Origin: Gammaproteobacteria bacterium
Lineage (GTDB): Bacteria > Pseudomonadota > Gammaproteobacteria > Xanthomonadales > Marinicellaceae
Reading direction: 5' to 3'
DNA length: 9,322 nucleotides
Assembly: GCA_030426705.1 (NCBI GenBank)
Contig: JAUHXW010000094.1
Coordinates: 1-9,322, forward strand
Shown one piece after another: positions 1 through 6,225 of the stretch. A program made the position numbers and the translations under genes. The first letter of the stretch is position 1. Each line of letters begins with the position of its first letter. The notes beneath the pieces were generated by a model. It ran no database searches. It saw only the letters and a list, made by a program, of their open reading frames with translations, and was not told the origin of the DNA.

Positions 1-72
1 TCTAATAAAATCGCGTTCATATTGCTTTAAATCAATGTTTGCGTCACAACTGAGCAAAATAAAATTACACAT
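1..72 (-). CDS. 5' end of an unidentified gene (partial, runs off the window)
   Basis: An ATG at 72-70 opens a reading frame that stays open for all 24 codons to the window edge, beginning MCNFILLSCDANIDLK and continuing with charged, ordinary protein-like residues. It starts 6 bases after the stop codon of the upstream adenosyltransferase on the same strand, so the two are probably cotranscribed. No clear Shine-Dalgarno is visible; translation may be coupled to the upstream gene. A Met-Cys start followed by hydrophobic residues occurs in class II glutamine amidotransferases and NRDE-type Ntn hydrolases, where Cys2 becomes the nucleophile, but 24 residues are too few to assign a family. The frame is seen directly; that it is a real gene is inference from spacing and composition. 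Confidence 0.5.
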   Translation of the reverse strand, partial: MCNFILLSCDANIDLKQYERDFIR

Positions 73-78
73 ACTGTA

Positions 79-603
79 TCAACTATCAGCTTGCCAAAAG
101 ACTTCATCCCCACCATTCAGCACCCTTGCCAGTACAAACAGGTAATCCGACAATCGGTTTAAATATTGCATGACTTCGGTTTCAATTTGATGGTTTTCCT
201 CAGCCTGCCAGGCTTGACGTTCCGCACGGCGACAAATGCTTCTGGCCAGATGGGCTGAGCTACCTGCTTGAGTTCCCGCGGGCAAAATAAACTGTTTCAA
301 CTCGGGCAATTGGTCTTGCCATCCATCAATCCAGTTTTCCAGGGTTTCAATGTCACCTGCACTGACGTTATTGGCTTTGTATTGTGCCACCTGTGCGCCG
401 AGATCAAACAGCTTGTGCTGTACACAGGAAAGCTGTTTATCAATAGCGGATTCATGATTCAAAGCACGCACCATGCCCAATTGTGCATTGAGCTCATCGA
501 TGTCACCAATCACCTCAAATAAAGGGTCATTTTTGGCCAATCTGGAACCATCTGCCAAGCCAGTTTGGCCCTGATCGCCACTGCGGGTATAAATTCTTGT
601 CAT
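79..603 (-). CDS. PduO-type ATP:cob(I)alamin adenosyltransferase
   Basis: This 174-residue cytosolic enzyme should transfer the adenosyl group of ATP to cob(I)alamin, making adenosylcobalamin. Visible family features are the N-terminal ATP loop TRSGDQGQTGL (residues 6-16), GDIDELNA (33-40) with the conserved Asp-Glu-Leu-Asn, FILPAGT (105-111), the arginine-rich helix RSICRRAER (121-129), and YLNRLSDYLFVLAR (147-160) near the C-terminus. Length is normal for a single-domain PduO/MMAB enzyme. The ATG at 603-601 is chosen because MTRIYTRSGD matches the usual family start; AGGAAA lies about 10 bases upstream, a weak ribosome-binding site. It is divergent from gcvT across about 90 bases and probably heads an operon with the gene starting at 72. 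No B12 riboswitch fits in the short leader. No adenosylcobalamin-dependent enzyme is visible, so its client is unknown. The PduO family is clear; CobA and EutT types do not fit. Confidence 0.93.
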   Translation of the reverse strand: MTRIYTRSGDQGQTGLADGSRLAKNDPLFEVIGDIDELNAQLGMVRALNHESAIDKQLSCVQHKLFDLGAQVAQYKANNVSAGDIETLENWIDGWQDQLPELKQFILPAGTQAGSSAHLARSICRRAERQAWQAEENHQIETEVMQYLNRLSDYLFVLARVLNGGDEVFWQADS

Positions 604-629
604 AATCTTAAGATTTCCTGAAACTTTGG

Positions 630-659
630 TTGAAAAAGGTCAGTTTATTAGCGTATAGT
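630..659 (+). promoter_or_regulatory. Candidate sigma-70 promoter for gcvT-gcvH-gcvPA
   Basis: TTGAAA at 630-635 and TATAGT at 654-659 are separated by 18 bases. Transcription would begin near 666, giving a leader of about 28 bases to the ATG at 694. That leader is far too short for a glycine riboswitch, and the whole divergent spacer is only about 90 bases. The hexamers are seen directly; function is inferred. The predicted start supports ATG 694 rather than a TTG at 673 as the gcvT start. Confidence 0.5.
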
Positions 660-693
660 TCGACAGATTTTTTTGCAAATAGAATTTGGTGAA

Positions 694-1764
694 ATGAAAA
701 AAACTGTGCTCAATGAAGCTCACCGCAAAGCAGGTGCGAAAATGGTCGACTTTGGTGGCTGGGATATGCCCATCAACTACGGCTCACAAATCGAGGAACA
801 CCATGCAGTTCGACAAAATGTCGGTATGTTTGACGTTTCACACATGACGGTCATCGATGTTTCTGGACGTGAAGCCACTGACTTTCTTTACAAATTACTG
901 GCCAATGACATCACCAAATTAAACACCAATCAGGCCTTGTACAGCACCATGCTGAACCATGAAGGTGGTGTGATTGATGATTTAATCACCTATAAAATTT
1001 CGGAAACCTCTTATCGAGTGGTGGTCAATGCGGCTACACGTGAAAAAGATTTGGCCTGGTTTGAGCAACAGATTGCAGACTTTGATGCCACCATGGCAGA
1101 ACAAGCGGATACAGCCATGATTGCTGTTCAAGGTCCCAAAGCCATTGAAACCCTACAGCCCTTGATTGCGCTGGACTTGAGCCAAACCAAACGTTTTTAC
1201 GCCACTTACAACGATGATATGTTTGTCGGCAGAACCGGTTACACAGGTGAAGATGGTGTTGAAATCATTGTCCCCAGTGAAGCTGCAGAAGGTCTTTGGA
1301 ATCAGTTGATTGAAGCTGGCGTGCAGCCTTGTGGCTTAGGCGCCAGAGACACTTTGCGCCTTGAAGCAGGCATGCATTTATACGGCCAGGATATGGATGA
1401 AAACATCACGCCATTGGAATGCGGCTTGGGCTGGACCATACGCAAGGATAACAACAGTTTTAACGGTGCCGAAGCATTGGAACAATTACGCGAGCAAGGT
1501 ATTTCCAAAAAACTGATTGGTTTGGTCCTCGAAGGCCGTGGCGTATTGCGCCATGACCAAACATTGATTGATGCAGATGGTAAGCAAGGCATCATCACCA
1601 GTGGTGGTTATTCGCCATCCACAGAAAAAGCCATTGCCATGGCGGTTGTCGACAAGCAAATGGATGCTGATTCAATTCAAGTGCAAATCAGGAACAAAAC
1701 TTTGCCTTGTCGTGTAGTAAAATTACCGTTTGTCAGAAATGGCAAATCACTGATTGAGGCCTGA
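694..1764 (+). CDS. gcvT: Glycine cleavage system T-protein (aminomethyltransferase)
   Basis: GcvT transfers the methylene carbon from the aminomethyl group on lipoylated GcvH to tetrahydrofolate, releasing ammonia. The 356-residue protein is close to the 364 of E. coli GcvT and follows it along its length: MVDFGGWDMPINYGSQ (17-32), MFDVSHM (45-51), GGVIDDLI (91-98) with the Asp pair near the folate/aminomethyl site, AVQGP (144-148), GRTGYTGEDG (179-188), GLGARDTLRLEAGMHLYG (214-231) and ITSGGYSP (301-308). The open frame extends upstream to a TTG at 673, but ATG 694 aligns with the E. coli N-terminus and lies downstream of the promoter. GGTGA at 688-692 ends only one base before this ATG, an unusually tight site, so initiation may be weak or rely on the A-rich start. 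It is first in the operon, 26 bases before gcvH. Confidence 0.97.
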   Translation: MKKTVLNEAHRKAGAKMVDFGGWDMPINYGSQIEEHHAVRQNVGMFDVSHMTVIDVSGREATDFLYKLLANDITKLNTNQALYSTMLNHEGGVIDDLITYKISETSYRVVVNAATREKDLAWFEQQIADFDATMAEQADTAMIAVQGPKAIETLQPLIALDLSQTKRFYATYNDDMFVGRTGYTGEDGVEIIVPSEAAEGLWNQLIEAGVQPCGLGARDTLRLEAGMHLYGQDMDENITPLECGLGWTIRKDNNSFNGAEALEQLREQGISKKLIGLVLEGRGVLRHDQTLIDADGKQGIITSGGYSPSTEKAIAMAVVDKQMDADSIQVQIRNKTLPCRVVKLPFVRNGKSLIEA

Positions 1765-1790
1765 GTGCAACGGCCAGGAGAAAATTAATA

Positions 1791-2183
1791 ATGAGTTATG
1801 TACCAGATAATTTGAAATACACCGCCAGTCACGAATGGTTGGAAGATTTAGGCAACGGTGTTTACCGTGTTGGCATCACAGAGTTTGCTCAGGAACAATT
1901 GGGCGACATCGTGTTTGTTGAGTTACCTGAATTGGATGAATCTTATGCCCAGGAAGATGAATGTGGTGTGGTTGAATCAGTCAAAACGGCTTCTGACATT
2001 TACTGCCCTTTGGTAGGCACAGTCACAGCCATCAATGACGCTTTGGAAGATTCACCTGAATTAATCAATGATTCGCCCTATGATGATGGCTGGATTTTTG
2101 AATTAGAATTGGGCGAAGATGCCGATATAGGTTCATTGTTAAGCGCTGAAGATTACCGCAATTCAATTGCCGACGACGAGTAA
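1791..2183 (+). CDS. gcvH: Glycine cleavage system H-protein (lipoyl carrier)
   Basis: GcvH is the mobile lipoyl protein that carries the aminomethyl group from the P-protein to the T-protein and is reoxidised by lipoamide dehydrogenase (L-protein, not in this window). The 130-residue length and sequence are typical: YTASHEWL (10-17), VGITEFAQEQLGDIVFVELP (27-46), then the lipoylation site GVVESVKTASDIY with Lys65 as the modified lysine, and the acidic C-terminal part SPYDDGWIFELEL followed by LLSAEDY. A good AGGAG at 1776-1780 precedes the ATG by 10 bases. It lies between gcvT and gcvPA on the same strand with short gaps, so the three form one transcription unit. Confidence 0.98.
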   Translation: MSYVPDNLKYTASHEWLEDLGNGVYRVGITEFAQEQLGDIVFVELPELDESYAQEDECGVVESVKTASDIYCPLVGTVTAINDALEDSPELINDSPYDDGWIFELELGEDADIGSLLSAEDYRNSIADDE

Positions 2184-2207
2184 GTTAATTTATAAACAAT
2201 TAAAATC

Positions 2208-3566
2208 ATGCCATTTATCCCACACACAGAAGATGAAATCAAAGAGATGCTCGACACCATTGGCGTGGACAGCATCAATCAACTGTTCGATGAAATTCCG
2301 GCTGACCTGATTTCATCCAAATTGGACGAAATTCCAGATCGCATGAGCGAAATGGAAGTGACTCGCCACATCAAAAAACTGGCCAAACAAGATGGTACGC
2401 CAATGTGTTTTGCCGGCGCGGGTGCTTATGAGCATCACATTCCAGCAGCCGTGTGGCAGTTGACCACCCGTGGTGAATTTTATACTGCTTACACACCTTA
2501 CCAGCCAGAAGCTGCACAAGGTACTTTGCAAGTGATTTACGAATACCAAAGCATGATGGCACACCTGACCGGCATGGATGTATCCAATGCGTCTTTGTAC
2601 GATGGCTCATCGGGTTTGGCTGAAGCGGTGTTGATGGCAGTTCGTGCCAACAGAAAAAGCAAAGGCAAAAACATCCTGATTCCCAAAAACATCAACCCGG
2701 TTTACACCGAAGTGGTGAACAACATTGTCAAGAATCAGGGTATTAACATCATTGAAGTCGATTTTGACAAAGCGACTGGATTGGTAGACCAAAACCATTT
2801 GCACTCTTTTGCTGATCAAGACATCACAGCTGTGGTGGTGCCACAACCCAATTATTTTGGTTTGTATGAAGACGTGAATGGCATGACCAATTGGGCGCAT
2901 GAGCAAAACGCCATGGTCATTGCATTGGCCAACCCGCTTTCATTGGCATTGTTATCAGCTCCGGGCAATTGGGGTGAAAATGGTGCTGATATATGTTGTG
3001 GTGAAGGACAATCTCTCGGCGTTCCGTTGTCATCTGGCGGACCCTATTATGGCTTTTTAACCTGTAAGGAAAAACTGGTCAGAAATGTACCTGGTCGAAT
3101 CGTTGGCATGACCACTGATGTCGATGGCAAAGCAGGCTTTGTTTTGACTTATCAAGCCCGTGAACAGCACATCAGACGTGCCAAAGCCACTTCAAACATT
3201 TGTACCAACCAAGGTTTGATGGTCACCGCGTCGACCATTTACATGTCCCTGTTGGGCTCAACAGGATTGCGTAATGTGGCATCTAACTGCATCAAAAACA
3301 CCGAAACTTTGAAACAAAAACTGGCACAAGTTGGTGGTCTTAAAGTGTTATTTGACGGCGCGGGTTTCCACGAATTTGTGGTGCAATTGGAATCAGCACA
3401 AGCCAGTGAGGTGATTGAAAAAATGGCCGCCAAAGATATCGTTGCCGGCGTTGATATCAGTGCGCATTACCCAGAATTGGGTCAAGCCCTGTTGCTGTGT
3501 GTCACCGAAACCAAAACAGAAGAAGACCTGGATCATTTTGTTGAGAATTTACAGGCTTGTTTGTAA
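2208..3566 (+). CDS. gcvPA: Glycine dehydrogenase (decarboxylating) subunit 1, P-protein alpha chain
   Basis: This is the N-terminal half of the P-protein as a separate 452-residue subunit. With GcvPB it decarboxylates glycine and loads the remaining aminomethyl group on GcvH. Diagnostic stretches are YTPYQPEAAQGTLQ (95-108), LYDGSSGLAEA (130-140), CGEGQSLGVPLSSGGPYYG (264-282; most relatives I recall have GDGQ), PGRIVGMTTD (295-304) and QAREQHIRRAKATSNICTNQ (316-335). In two-chain P-proteins the PLP-binding lysine is on GcvPB, so this subunit is not expected to be active alone. The protein is full length for GcvPA and is not a truncated one-chain GcvP: it ends with a normal stop followed by a terminator. 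The 24-base gap after gcvH is AT-rich with no recognisable Shine-Dalgarno before ATG 2208, so translation may depend on coupling or an unstructured leader. gcvPB is absent downstream. Confidence 0.96.
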   Translation: MPFIPHTEDEIKEMLDTIGVDSINQLFDEIPADLISSKLDEIPDRMSEMEVTRHIKKLAKQDGTPMCFAGAGAYEHHIPAAVWQLTTRGEFYTAYTPYQPEAAQGTLQVIYEYQSMMAHLTGMDVSNASLYDGSSGLAEAVLMAVRANRKSKGKNILIPKNINPVYTEVVNNIVKNQGINIIEVDFDKATGLVDQNHLHSFADQDITAVVVPQPNYFGLYEDVNGMTNWAHEQNAMVIALANPLSLALLSAPGNWGENGADICCGEGQSLGVPLSSGGPYYGFLTCKEKLVRNVPGRIVGMTTDVDGKAGFVLTYQAREQHIRRAKATSNICTNQGLMVTASTIYMSLLGSTGLRNVASNCIKNTETLKQKLAQVGGLKVLFDGAGFHEFVVQLESAQASEVIEKMAAKDIVAGVDISAHYPELGQALLLCVTETKTEEDLDHFVENLQACL

Positions 3567-3592
3567 TAAACACAATCACAATTTTAACCAAG

Positions 3593-3617
3593 AGCCGGTT
3601 TTAAAGCCGGCTTTTTT
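3593..3617 (+). terminator. Intrinsic terminator closing the gcv operon
   Basis: AGCCGG (3593-3598) and CCGGCT (3607-3612) form a 6-bp GC-rich stem with an 8-base loop, followed by a run of six T that begins at 3612. It lies 27 bases after the gcvPA stop, so the transcript probably ends here without a gcvPB cistron. Confidence 0.85.
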
Positions 3618-3631
3618 GTGCCTTTGATAAA

Positions 3632-3640
3632 TGCTAAAAT
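3632..3640 (+). promoter_or_regulatory. Candidate extended -10 promoter for the DUF2937-like gene
   Basis: TGCTAAAAT matches an extended -10 element (TGn followed by TAAAAT at 3635-3640). No good -35 box is present; the terminator T-run occupies that position. Transcription would start about 7 bases after the box, at or next to the A of ATG 3647, which would give a leaderless mRNA. No Shine-Dalgarno is seen, which fits. Inference from motif spacing only. Confidence 0.35.
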
Positions 3641-3646
3641 ATTGAA

Positions 3647-4171
3647 ATGATTAAAAACTTGCTTGATAAATTTTTTTTTGCAGCTGGCGTGTTGGTGTTT
3701 TTGCAGTTACCTCATTTTATAGACCAGTACACCCAGCGCATGGGTGGTTATGCGGCTTCGCAAAGTGAACAAATCAAGGAATACCAGACCATCGCTGATC
3801 AACATTACGGTGGTGATTTGAACTTGTATATGGAACGGTTACAACAAAATGCTGATCCAGCAGTGGCCGAATCGGCCAAACAAATGGCCAAACGAATCAA
3901 TGGCGCTGATGACCTTAAGCAAGAATTGCAAGTCTTCGAACAGGAACCCCTGTGGTATCAAATCCCCTACTTCATCACTCACATCAGACTGGATCTGGCC
4001 AAAGGCACGGTAAACAACTTCGCCCCCGGTGTGCCCATCAACCTTTGGGCCTGGGGTTATGGTCTGATAGGCGGCATCCTGTTCAGTCTGTTGTTCAATG
4101 GTGTAGCCAAAGCACCTAAGTTACTGAAAAGAAAGAAAAACACCGGAACATCATTTCAAAGAACAGACTAA
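3647..4171 (+). CDS. DUF2937-like two-helix inner membrane protein, function unknown
   Basis: This 174-residue protein has an N-terminal membrane segment (about 9-25, FFFAAGVLVFLQLPHFIDQY), a central polar, helix-rich region of about 100 residues (QSEQIKEYQTIADQHYGGDL and on), a second membrane segment (about 131-151) after NNFAPGVPINL, and a basic cytoplasmic tail (KAPKLLKRKKN). Basic residues at both ends suggest both termini are cytosolic and the middle is periplasmic. The pattern LPxFIDQYxQRxGG, then xFxPGxPxxLxxWxYG and a closing glycine-rich helix matches my recollection of the DUF2937 family, whose function is not known. The ATG at 3647 begins directly before MIKNLLDK, a normal start for the family; there is no Shine-Dalgarno. 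It sits alone between the gcv terminator and a convergent cyclophilin gene. Confidence 0.75.
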   Translation: MIKNLLDKFFFAAGVLVFLQLPHFIDQYTQRMGGYAASQSEQIKEYQTIADQHYGGDLNLYMERLQQNADPAVAESAKQMAKRINGADDLKQELQVFEQEPLWYQIPYFITHIRLDLAKGTVNNFAPGVPINLWAWGYGLIGGILFSLLFNGVAKAPKLLKRKKNTGTSFQRTD

Positions 4172-4206
4172 GGCATTCAAAAAATCATTGCTCATTCAAT
4201 CAAAAA

Positions 4207-4237
4207 AAAAGCCCCACTTAAAACAAACGGGGCTTTT
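4207..4237. terminator. Bidirectional intrinsic terminator between convergent genes
   Basis: AAAAGCCCC (4207-4215) and GGGGCTTTT (4229-4237) form a perfect 9-bp stem with a 13-base loop. The A-run at 4202-4210 gives nine U on the minus-strand transcript, so it is a strong terminator for the cyclophilin gene; on the plus strand there are only four U, so it is weaker for the gene ending at 4171. Confidence 0.85.
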
Positions 4238-4263
4238 ATAACTAATTTGCCTTAACGCGTTAA

Positions 4264-4761
4264 TTACAAATAATCACTCCAGTCCTTAACGCGATCTGCT
4301 TGTGCTTCAAGCAAGGCATCGACATCACCAGAAACTTCAATGGTTTGGATGCTGTCGCCACCGGTAATTGAGTTTACCACTGCCTGATCAGCCGCTGAAA
4401 CCACTTCACCGAAAACCGAATGTTTACCGTCTAACCAAGGTGTGGCTACATGGGTCACAAAGAATTGACTGCCATTGGTACCTGGACCTGCATTGGCCAT
4501 GGATAAGATACCTGGTTTGTCGTGTTTCAAAGAGGCATCAAATTCATCTTCAAATTTATACCCTGGACCACCGGTTCCGGTACCAATTGGGCAACCGCCC
4601 TGGATCATAAAATCAGGAATTACGCGGTGAAAGGTCAAATCATCATAAAAGCCATTTTTGGCCAAATTGACGAAGTTGGCCACGGTAACAGGCGTTTTAT
4701 CGTCTGTTAAGTTTAGATTGATGTCCCCTTTGTTGGTTTTAATGGTTGCTTTGATTGCCAT
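4264..4761 (-). CDS. Cytosolic cyclophilin-type peptidyl-prolyl cis-trans isomerase
   Basis: Cyclophilins speed cis-trans isomerisation of Xaa-Pro bonds during protein folding. The 165-residue protein has the catalytic core FHRVIPDFMIQGGCP (44-58; Arg46, Phe51, Gln54), GTGGPGYKFEDEF (62-74), LSMANAGPGTNGSQFFVTH (86-104) and ATPWLDGKHSVFGEV (106-120). There is no signal peptide, so it acts in the cytoplasm like E. coli PpiB (164 residues). Unlike PpiB, it has the WLDGKHSVFG loop of eukaryotic-type cyclophilins: Trp109 corresponds to the tryptophan linked to cyclosporin A binding and His114 to an active-site histidine of human cyclophilin A. The ATG at 4761-4759 is preceded by GAGAA about 5 bases upstream and by a near-consensus promoter. 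It is monocistronic, with a terminator directly downstream. Confidence 0.96.
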   Translation of the reverse strand: MAIKATIKTNKGDINLNLTDDKTPVTVANFVNLAKNGFYDDLTFHRVIPDFMIQGGCPIGTGTGGPGYKFEDEFDASLKHDKPGILSMANAGPGTNGSQFFVTHVATPWLDGKHSVFGEVVSAADQAVVNSITGGDSIQTIEVSGDVDALLEAQADRVKDWSDYL

Positions 4762-4790
4762 AATATTCTCAAAAAAATGATAAGTGCCTT

Positions 4791-4818
4791 ATATTAGGCC
4801 AAATCCTATAATTATCAA
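4791..4818 (-). promoter_or_regulatory. Sigma-70 promoter for the cyclophilin gene
   Basis: On the minus strand TTGATA (4818-4813) and TAATAT (4796-4791) are separated by 16 bases. The start would be near 4784, giving a leader of about 23 bases that contains the GAGAA ribosome-binding site. It is one of the best promoter matches in the window. Confidence 0.6.
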
Positions 4819-4835
4819 GGGTGGTCGTTACAACA

Positions 4836-4864
4836 TTGCAGTCAAATCATTAATCAACTATCAT
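4836..4864 (+). promoter_or_regulatory. Candidate promoter for the M20 amidohydrolase gene
   Basis: TTGCAG (4836-4841) and TATCAT (4859-4864) are spaced by 17 bases, which places the start near 4871, about 20 bases before the ATG. The -10 is one mismatch from consensus and the -35 matches only at TTG. It is back to back with the cyclophilin promoter. Confidence 0.4.
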
Positions 4865-4890
4865 TATTACTTTTAATTTAGGGGAAATTC

Positions 4891-6153
4891 ATGAGACACC
4901 TGTTTGCTCTGTTGTTAATGTCGTGCGCGACTGTTACCTGGTCGGATGTTTTTTCAGACATCAATGGTATCGAAAAAAGCATGTTGGAATGGCGCCGTCA
5001 CTTGCACCAAAACCCAGAACTGAGCAACCGGGAATTCAAAACCGCCGCCTACATTGAAAAACATTTGCGGGCTTTGGATATGGAAGTTAAAACTGGTATT
5101 GCCTTTACCGGTGTCGTCGGCATCCTCAAAGGTGACAAGCCAGGCCCGGTTTTGGCGCTGAGGGCTGATATGGATGCCCTACCTGTCAATGAACAGGTTG
5201 ACTTGTCTTTTGCTTCAAAAGTTACAACTGAGTACCGTGGTGAAACCACTGGGGTGATGCATGCCTGTGGTCATGACACGCATGTGGCCATTTTAATGGC
5301 AGTGGCAGAACTGTACAGTAAGCACAAAGCCGATTTGGCAGGTACCCTGATGTTTATTTTCCAGCCTGCAGAAGAAGGTGCACCAGATGATGAAGAAGGC
5401 GGGGCTGAATTGATGTTGGCTGAAGGCCTGTTCAATGATTTAATGCCAGAAGCTGTTTTTGGTTTACATGTGACATCCAATATGAACACGGGTGTCGCCG
5501 CCTACCGAACTGGCCCGATGATGGCAGCAGTAGATGATTTCGAACTCAAAGTGATCGGTAAACAAGCCCACGGCTCTCGCCCCTGGAGTGGTATTGACCC
5601 CATTGTGACTTCGGCGCAAATCATCAACTCGGTTCAAACCATTGTGTCAAGAAAGACCGATGTCACCAAAGCCCCTGCAGTGGTGACTTTCGGCGCCATC
5701 AAAGGCGGCATTCGTAATAACATCATTCCTGATGATGTCACCATGGTGGGCACCATCCGCAACTTTGATATGGGTATTCGTGATGATATTCACCAACAAT
5801 TGGGGCACATCATCAGCCATGTAGCACAAGCCAACGAAGCTGATGCTGAATTTAAAATCAATGAAGGCTATCCGGTTACTGTCAATGATCCTGAATTGGG
5901 AGAAAAAATGTTACCCTCCCTGAAAAAAGTTTTTGGTGAGCATCATGTGGTTGATCCCGGTCTGATAACTGGTGCAGAAGATTTTTCGTTTTTTGCCAAC
6001 GAAGTGCCCGGCTTTTACTTTTTTATGGGTGTTACGCCACAAGGTAAAGATGCCAAAGCTGCACCAACCAATCATTCACCACATTTTTATGTGGATGAAA
6101 GCGCTTTACTCAATGGGGTCAAGGCGTTTGTTCAATTTGTTGAAGATTATTGA
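4891..6153 (+). CDS. Exported M20D-family amidohydrolase / aminoacyl-amide hydrolase
   Basis: Members of this metallopeptidase family (hippurate, N-acyl-amino acid and IAA-amino acid hydrolases) cleave amide bonds of N-acylated amino acids with a two-metal site. The 420-residue chain shows ALRADMDALPV (89-99), MHACGHDTH (123-131; Cys126 and His128 as metal ligands), FQPAEEG (157-163; Glu161 as catalytic base, Glu162 as ligand), FGLHV (190-194; His193), the dimerisation-domain motif KQAHGSRPW (224-232) and GAEDFSFF (361-368), ending with NHSPHF (394-399; His395 as ligand). All ligands are present, so it should be active. The first 18 residues look like a signal peptide; cleavage near TWS-DVF is most plausible, and LLMSC at 8-12 is an early, imperfect lipobox. 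Export separates it from cytosolic relatives and suggests scavenging of peptides or acyl-amino acids in the periplasm. AGGGGAAATT six bases before the ATG fixes the start. The exact substrate cannot be read from the sequence. Confidence 0.92.
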   Translation: MRHLFALLLMSCATVTWSDVFSDINGIEKSMLEWRRHLHQNPELSNREFKTAAYIEKHLRALDMEVKTGIAFTGVVGILKGDKPGPVLALRADMDALPVNEQVDLSFASKVTTEYRGETTGVMHACGHDTHVAILMAVAELYSKHKADLAGTLMFIFQPAEEGAPDDEEGGAELMLAEGLFNDLMPEAVFGLHVTSNMNTGVAAYRTGPMMAAVDDFELKVIGKQAHGSRPWSGIDPIVTSAQIINSVQTIVSRKTDVTKAPAVVTFGAIKGGIRNNIIPDDVTMVGTIRNFDMGIRDDIHQQLGHIISHVAQANEADAEFKINEGYPVTVNDPELGEKMLPSLKKVFGEHHVVDPGLITGAEDFSFFANEVPGFYFFMGVTPQGKDAKAAPTNHSPHFYVDESALLNGVKAFVQFVEDY

Positions 6154-6168
6154 TTGACATGAGTCCGA

Positions 6169-6197
6169 TTGAAAAATTGTCGATAAATATGTTAAAT
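6169..6197 (+). promoter_or_regulatory. Candidate promoter for the secreted protein gene at 6226
   Basis: TTGAAA (6169-6174) and TTAAAT (6192-6197) lie 17 bases apart; the -10 matches at only four positions. A perfect -35 hexamer, TTGACA, also occurs at 6154-6159 directly after the upstream stop codon, but has no acceptable -10 at normal spacing. No terminator separates the two genes, so readthrough from the amidohydrolase gene is also possible. Confidence 0.35.
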
Positions 6198-6225
6198 TGT
6201 TTAAGAGAAAGAATAAGGGGAAATT

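Noticed and set aside
604..670. A minus-strand promoter for the adenosyltransferase in the divergent spacer
   Set aside because: Pairs such as TTGCAA with TATACG have poor hexamers or short spacing; none is convincing enough to annotate, although a promoter must lie here or just inside gcvT.
673..693. TTG at 673 as the gcvT start, adding seven residues
   Set aside because: No Shine-Dalgarno precedes it, it lies almost on the predicted transcription start, and the extra residues do not match known GcvT proteins; ATG 694 aligns with the E. coli N-terminus.
6154..6159. Perfect TTGACA as the -35 of the gene at 6226
   Set aside because: No -10-like hexamer lies 16-18 bases downstream; the later TTGAAA/TTAAAT pair has correct spacing.
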